From NCBI RefSeq assembly GCF_902499115.1, contig NZ_CABVPN010000010.1, positions 148,777 to 212,776 on the forward strand: a stretch of 64,000 bases of DNA. Direction: 5' to 3'. The DNA is from Burkholderia diffusa (lineage in GTDB: Bacteria > Pseudomonadota > Gammaproteobacteria > Burkholderiales > Burkholderiaceae). Positions 61,833 through 64,000 of this stretch are shown piece by piece; positions within the stretch are counted from its first letter, which is position 1; the number at the start of each line of letters is the position of its first letter. Position numbers and translations under genes: made by a program. A model generated the notes under the pieces. The model had not been told where the DNA came from. It saw only the letters and a program-made list of their open reading frames with translations, and searched no databases.

Positions 61833-62132
61833 TCATCGGCTGACCGCATGCGCGGCGAGGTGCTGGCGGATCAGCGACAGGTAGCGATCGCCGACCGAGA
61901 AGTCGCGTGCGGCACGCGGCCGTTCCGCCTGGCGCAGCGTGGCCGGCGCGCTCATGCCCAGGTACCGGCATACCGCCGACGGGAAAGGCTTGCGTGTATG
62001 CCCGAGCTGGCGCGCCGCGCGCTCGACGCGGGCGTCGCCAACCTGCGCACGCAGCCATGCCAGCACTTGGCGATCGGTGTCGTTGACGATACGGACCAGA
62101 TGTTCCACTTTAAACAGGGACCCTTGTTGCAT
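61833..62132 (-). CDS. Small hypothetical protein of the mobile region
   Basis: The 99-residue basic, helical protein (VLAWLRAQVGDARVERAARQ, then AVCRYLGMSAP) could be a DNA-binding accessory protein, but no family is recognised. GGAGAG lies seven bases before ATG 62132, supporting a real gene. It follows the AlpA gene in the same orientation, with an inverted-repeat region between. Confidence 0.55.
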   Translation of the reverse strand: MQQGSLFKVEHLVRIVNDTDRQVLAWLRAQVGDARVERAARQLGHTRKPFPSAVCRYLGMSAPATLRQAERPRAARDFSVGDRYLSLIRQHLAAHAVSR

Positions 62133-62263
62133 AAGGCTCTCCGGGGTGTTTTCGTCGATATGTCAGGTCTGGCTACCACTGTAGCTACCATGAAAGGCCG
62201 CTCTGGACCTGGAGCCACCAACCAGTGGTGTCGACGGTAGCGCCGAGCTTCGTGCTGCCGCCT

Positions 62264-62307
62264 CAAATACTGGTTGGTTATACAGCTGGTTATCCATACA
62301 GTATTTT
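62264..62307. promoter_or_regulatory. Inverted and direct repeats upstream of the small hypothetical gene
   Basis: AAATACTG (62265-62272) pairs with CAGTATTT (62299-62306), enclosing two copies of GGTTAT-ACA/CCA. The compact repeat cluster in a GC-poor spot suggests an operator or element-specific site (for example excisionase binding). Role inferred. Confidence 0.4.
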
Positions 62308-62376
62308 GGGCAAAGCGGGTTGTCAAGCGCAATGTCGAGCTATGAGTGGGCTCAGGGGGAGATGAGGCGGGAGGGC

Positions 62377-62396
62377 GGCGCTCGGGTCCGAGCGCC
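62377..62396 (-). terminator. Hairpin after the alpA gene
   Basis: GGCGCTCGG-GT-CCGAGCGCC is a nine-base stem 12 bases past the alpA stop. No T-run follows, so it is a weak terminator candidate. Confidence 0.45.
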
Positions 62397-62407
62397 AGAG
62401 GGGAGAG

Positions 62408-62596
62408 TTAAGCTGCGTCCGTGCCGGCCATGATCGCGTCGACGCTTTCGGCGGTGATACCGCTGAAGCGCTCCCCGATCTTGACCAGTTTCAGCTTCCC
62501 CTTGTCGACGAGGCCGTAGACGGTGGTTCGGGAGATGCCGAGCATATCCATGACCGCCTTGATGCGATACAGCTTCTTCGACGTGGTGGTTTCCAC
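62408..62596 (-). CDS. AlpA-family phage/element transcriptional regulator
   Basis: The 62-residue protein with LYRIKAVMDMLGISRTTVY and VKIGERFSGITAESVDAIM is a MerR-like helix-turn-helix of the AlpA/excisionase group, usual in integrative elements and prophages. Start is GTG 62596 with AGGGCG before it. It marks the region to its right as part of a mobile element; no integrase is inside the window. Confidence 0.85.
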   Translation of the reverse strand: METTTSKKLYRIKAVMDMLGISRTTVYGLVDKGKLKLVKIGERFSGITAESVDAIMAGTDAA

Positions 62597-62692
62597 GTTC
62601 GCCCTAGTGTGGTGGTGGCCTGAGCGCGTGTGGTATGGAGCGCTCTGGCACGTCGCAACACGATCTAGGTGACTATCGTATAGTCGTCGGCG

Positions 62693-63028
62693 TCAGCCGA
62701 AGAGGCCCAACGAAGGTACTGCGTAGGTAGCGAGATAGAGCAACACGACGAATAGCGTCACAACGGCAAATACGGTGCCCCATCTCCGATTCGACCATCG
62801 CTTATAGGCGACTGCGTTCAACGCGCAGAACACGATGGCAGGCCACAGTAGCAGTCCTAGCGTCGTCAGGAAAAAGGCGGCATGAGAGCCACAATGCTCC
62901 AGGTCGTTACAGCCGGTTGAATGTGAGGGAGGCGTTGGCCAGTGCATGTGGCTGAATGTGTAGCCTGACACCCATGTGACCAGCAAGCCCCACACGAACC
63001 CCAACGTCGCAAGCCCGATACGCTTCAT
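62693..63028 (-). CDS. Small three-helix membrane protein, candidate immunity protein
   Basis: The 111-residue protein has a first hydrophobic segment at residues 5-21 and two further membrane helices (about 47-68 and 83-103), with a short loop containing two Cys (GCNDLEHCG). ATG 63028 follows GGGAAGTG and overlaps the stop of the Tae4-like amidase gene by four bases. This coupling is the pattern of effector-immunity pairs, but known Tai4 proteins are soluble and periplasmic, so it is either a new immunity type or an unrelated accessory. No family recognised. Confidence 0.65.
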   Translation of the reverse strand: MKRIGLATLGFVWGLLVTWVSGYTFSHMHWPTPPSHSTGCNDLEHCGSHAAFFLTTLGLLLWPAIVFCALNAVAYKRWSNRRWGTVFAVVTLFVVLLYLATYAVPSLGLFG

Positions 63029-63657
63029 TTCACTTCCCAAAAAAGGATTTCTTTCGAGTTGGCTAGATCGGAGAACGCGTTGTCTCGTCGACCGCGAAGC
63101 CAGGACAACGGATTGGGCATTGATGACATGCCAACGCGGAACCGTAGAAACGACGCCCAGTTGGGCGTCAGCGTGTCCTTGTTCCACAAGTCGATGTGAC
63201 CGCCGCTAAGGTTATCGGAAGAATCACCGTCTTGTCGCCAGTAACCAAAGAAGTAAATGATCCCCGTTCGGCCTTTCACTTTGCTCTGCCAATCTGCGCC
63301 AGTAATGTTCTCCGGTTTGCCGAGTCCTAACAAAGGTTGCAGTTTCAACCACTCTGCAAGCTCATAAGCACGGGTTGCCGTAGGCTTGTCATTAAGCATG
63401 AGACGGCCCAACACTTTCTTTCCAGGCATGGGCTTTACGACCTTCTGCGAAAACGACTTCATATCGCTTCCTATGTTGTGAAAGGTCACGCTCATGCGGA
63501 TGGCACACTGGTTCTCATACTGACCTGTCTTATCGTCGTATGGATCTTTGCTCGGGTAGGCGTTCCAAAGCTCTCGAAACGTAATTGACTTCAATTGAGT
63601 TGGCTTGACCGAGTCACGCGTACTGTTCGAGCGTACCTTCAGCGGTTTGTTAGGCAT
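63025..63657 (-). CDS. Tae4-family type VI secretion amidase effector
   Basis: The 210-residue protein carries the Tae4 pattern: TFRELWNAYPSKDPY, catalytic Cys51 in NQCAIRMSV, and His154 in SGGHIDLWN, after a FFGYWRQDGD segment. Tae4 enzymes cut the D-Glu to mDAP bond of peptidoglycan stems in rival cells after T6SS delivery. ATG 63657 is chosen because upstream sequence belongs to the preceding frame, which ends one base before it. GC is lower than in the core genes. No other T6SS gene is visible apart from the spike-tail fragment. Confidence 0.87.
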   Translation of the reverse strand: MPNKPLKVRSNSTRDSVKPTQLKSITFRELWNAYPSKDPYDDKTGQYENQCAIRMSVTFHNIGSDMKSFSQKVVKPMPGKKVLGRLMLNDKPTATRAYELAEWLKLQPLLGLGKPENITGADWQSKVKGRTGIIYFFGYWRQDGDSSDNLSGGHIDLWNKDTLTPNWASFLRFRVGMSSMPNPLSWLRGRRDNAFSDLANSKEILFWEVK

Positions 63658-63658
63658 G

Positions 63659-63943
63659 TTAAGCCGCATTCTGCTTGGCGATTGCGTCGTCACCCCAGTA
63701 GACCGTATAGTCGTCGGCGCTGTGGCCCGTATGGACGCGCGGTAACATGCCGCTTGCGTCGAGACGTCCTTGGAACACACGACCATCCGTTGTCTCGATG
63801 TAGTAGGGGTAGCCTGCCGGACCATCAGCCGTCGCCTTTACTTGTTCGTCGTACGGCTCGACCAAGTTGGACGCAATAGCGTCAGCAGCGGCGAAACCAG
63901 AAGAGGTGTGCTGACCGCTACCACCTAGTGTCCTGTTCCGTTG
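63659..63943 (-). pseudogene. 5'-truncated T6SS spike-tail fragment (VgrG/PAAR-type C-terminus)
   Basis: An open frame of 94 codons without an ATG ends one base before tae4. Its last 50 residues (YPYYIETTDGRVFQGRLDAS, DDYTVYWGDDAIAKQ) resemble the C-terminal adaptor tails of VgrG or PAAR proteins that carry effectors. Upstream the frame runs into stop codons at 63944 within a repeat, so the gene front is missing, or a TTG at 63865 starts a short tail protein. Its place before tae4 fits an effector loading role. Confidence 0.45.
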
Positions 63944-63990
63944 TTAACTGGTCTATGTTCACGTAGCATGTTGACGTCAACGGAACGGGA
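63931..63990. repeat. Imperfect inverted repeat at the broken end of the spike-tail frame
   Basis: TCCTGTTCCGTTG (63931-63943) matches the reverse complement of 63978-63990 at 12 of 13 positions, and GTTGACGTCAAC (63970-63981) is a perfect palindrome. The coincidence with the end of the open frame suggests an insertion-element terminus or recombination site, but the window ends too soon to see a transposase. Confidence 0.4.
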
Positions 63991-64000
63991 GACGTCAGCA

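Noticed and set aside
1..64000. CRISPR arrays, rRNA and tRNA genes
   Set aside because: No regularly spaced repeats or recognisable rRNA/tRNA sequence were seen on either strand; a covariance-model scan would be decisive.

Overview
The window is GC-rich (roughly two-thirds G+C by eye) and densely coded, with many ATGA/TGATG gene overlaps. Gene content (hydroxyproline and gentisate catabolism, EmrB/QacA-type MFS pump next to MarR, RpoD-like extra sigma factor, MocR regulator, T6SS effector) suggests a betaproteobacterium of the Burkholderia type, probably a secondary replicon. The genus call is inference; no rRNA, tRNA or CRISPR array was seen.

Layout. 1-1.7 kb: a leftward operon of three secreted or membrane proteins of unknown role behind an AT-rich palindromic control region. 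2.2-3.2 kb: a HypT-like LysR regulator. 3.8-14.7 kb: a rightward cluster of circularly permuted ATP-grasp, alpha-E and transglutaminase-like proteins, preceded by a near-consensus sigma-54 promoter and an NtrC-type palindrome. 14.9-18.5 kb: a small hypothetical protein, prolyl aminopeptidase, an acyltransferase-3 membrane protein and a secreted hypothetical. 18.6-20.8 kb: a low-GC island with two coupled genes, a ParA-like ATPase and a SIR2-like NADase-type protein, the best candidate here for an uncharacterised defence system. 21.3-24.2 kb: a hypothetical and a CBS-PAS-GGDEF-EAL protein.

24.6-32 kb: a leftward seven-gene operon coupling 2-aminoethylphosphonate synthesis (PEP mutase, phosphonopyruvate decarboxylase, transaminase) to nucleotidyl activation, a CDP-alcohol phosphatidyltransferase, a 2OG-Fe(II) oxygenase and a flippase-like protein. 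The logical product is a phosphonolipid. 32.5-41.1 kb: CoA-transferase, MFS/MarR pair, MerR regulator, a pol-beta-like HhH protein behind a perfect FNR box, an RpoD-family sigma factor, a Tyr/Pro/Gly-rich lipoprotein and an SH3 protein. 41.2-43.1 kb: ilvD.

43.4-51.8 kb: a divergent hydroxyproline catabolism locus (epimerase, three-subunit D-hydroxyproline dehydrogenase, permease, semialdehyde dehydrogenase, Ldh2-type reductase) without the expected deaminase. 51.9-58.2 kb: a LysR-controlled 3-hydroxybenzoate/gentisate pathway with transporter. 58.2-59.5 kb: a BigR-like persulfide-sensing repressor with a 40-bp palindromic operator and two YeeE/YedE half-transporters. 59.6-61.7 kb: a DUF2917 protein divergent from a MocR regulator with repeated operator half-sites. 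61.8-64.0 kb: a lower-GC mobile region with a small hypothetical, AlpA, a Tae4-type peptidoglycan amidase effector followed by a small membrane protein (candidate immunity), and a 5'-truncated spike-tail fragment.
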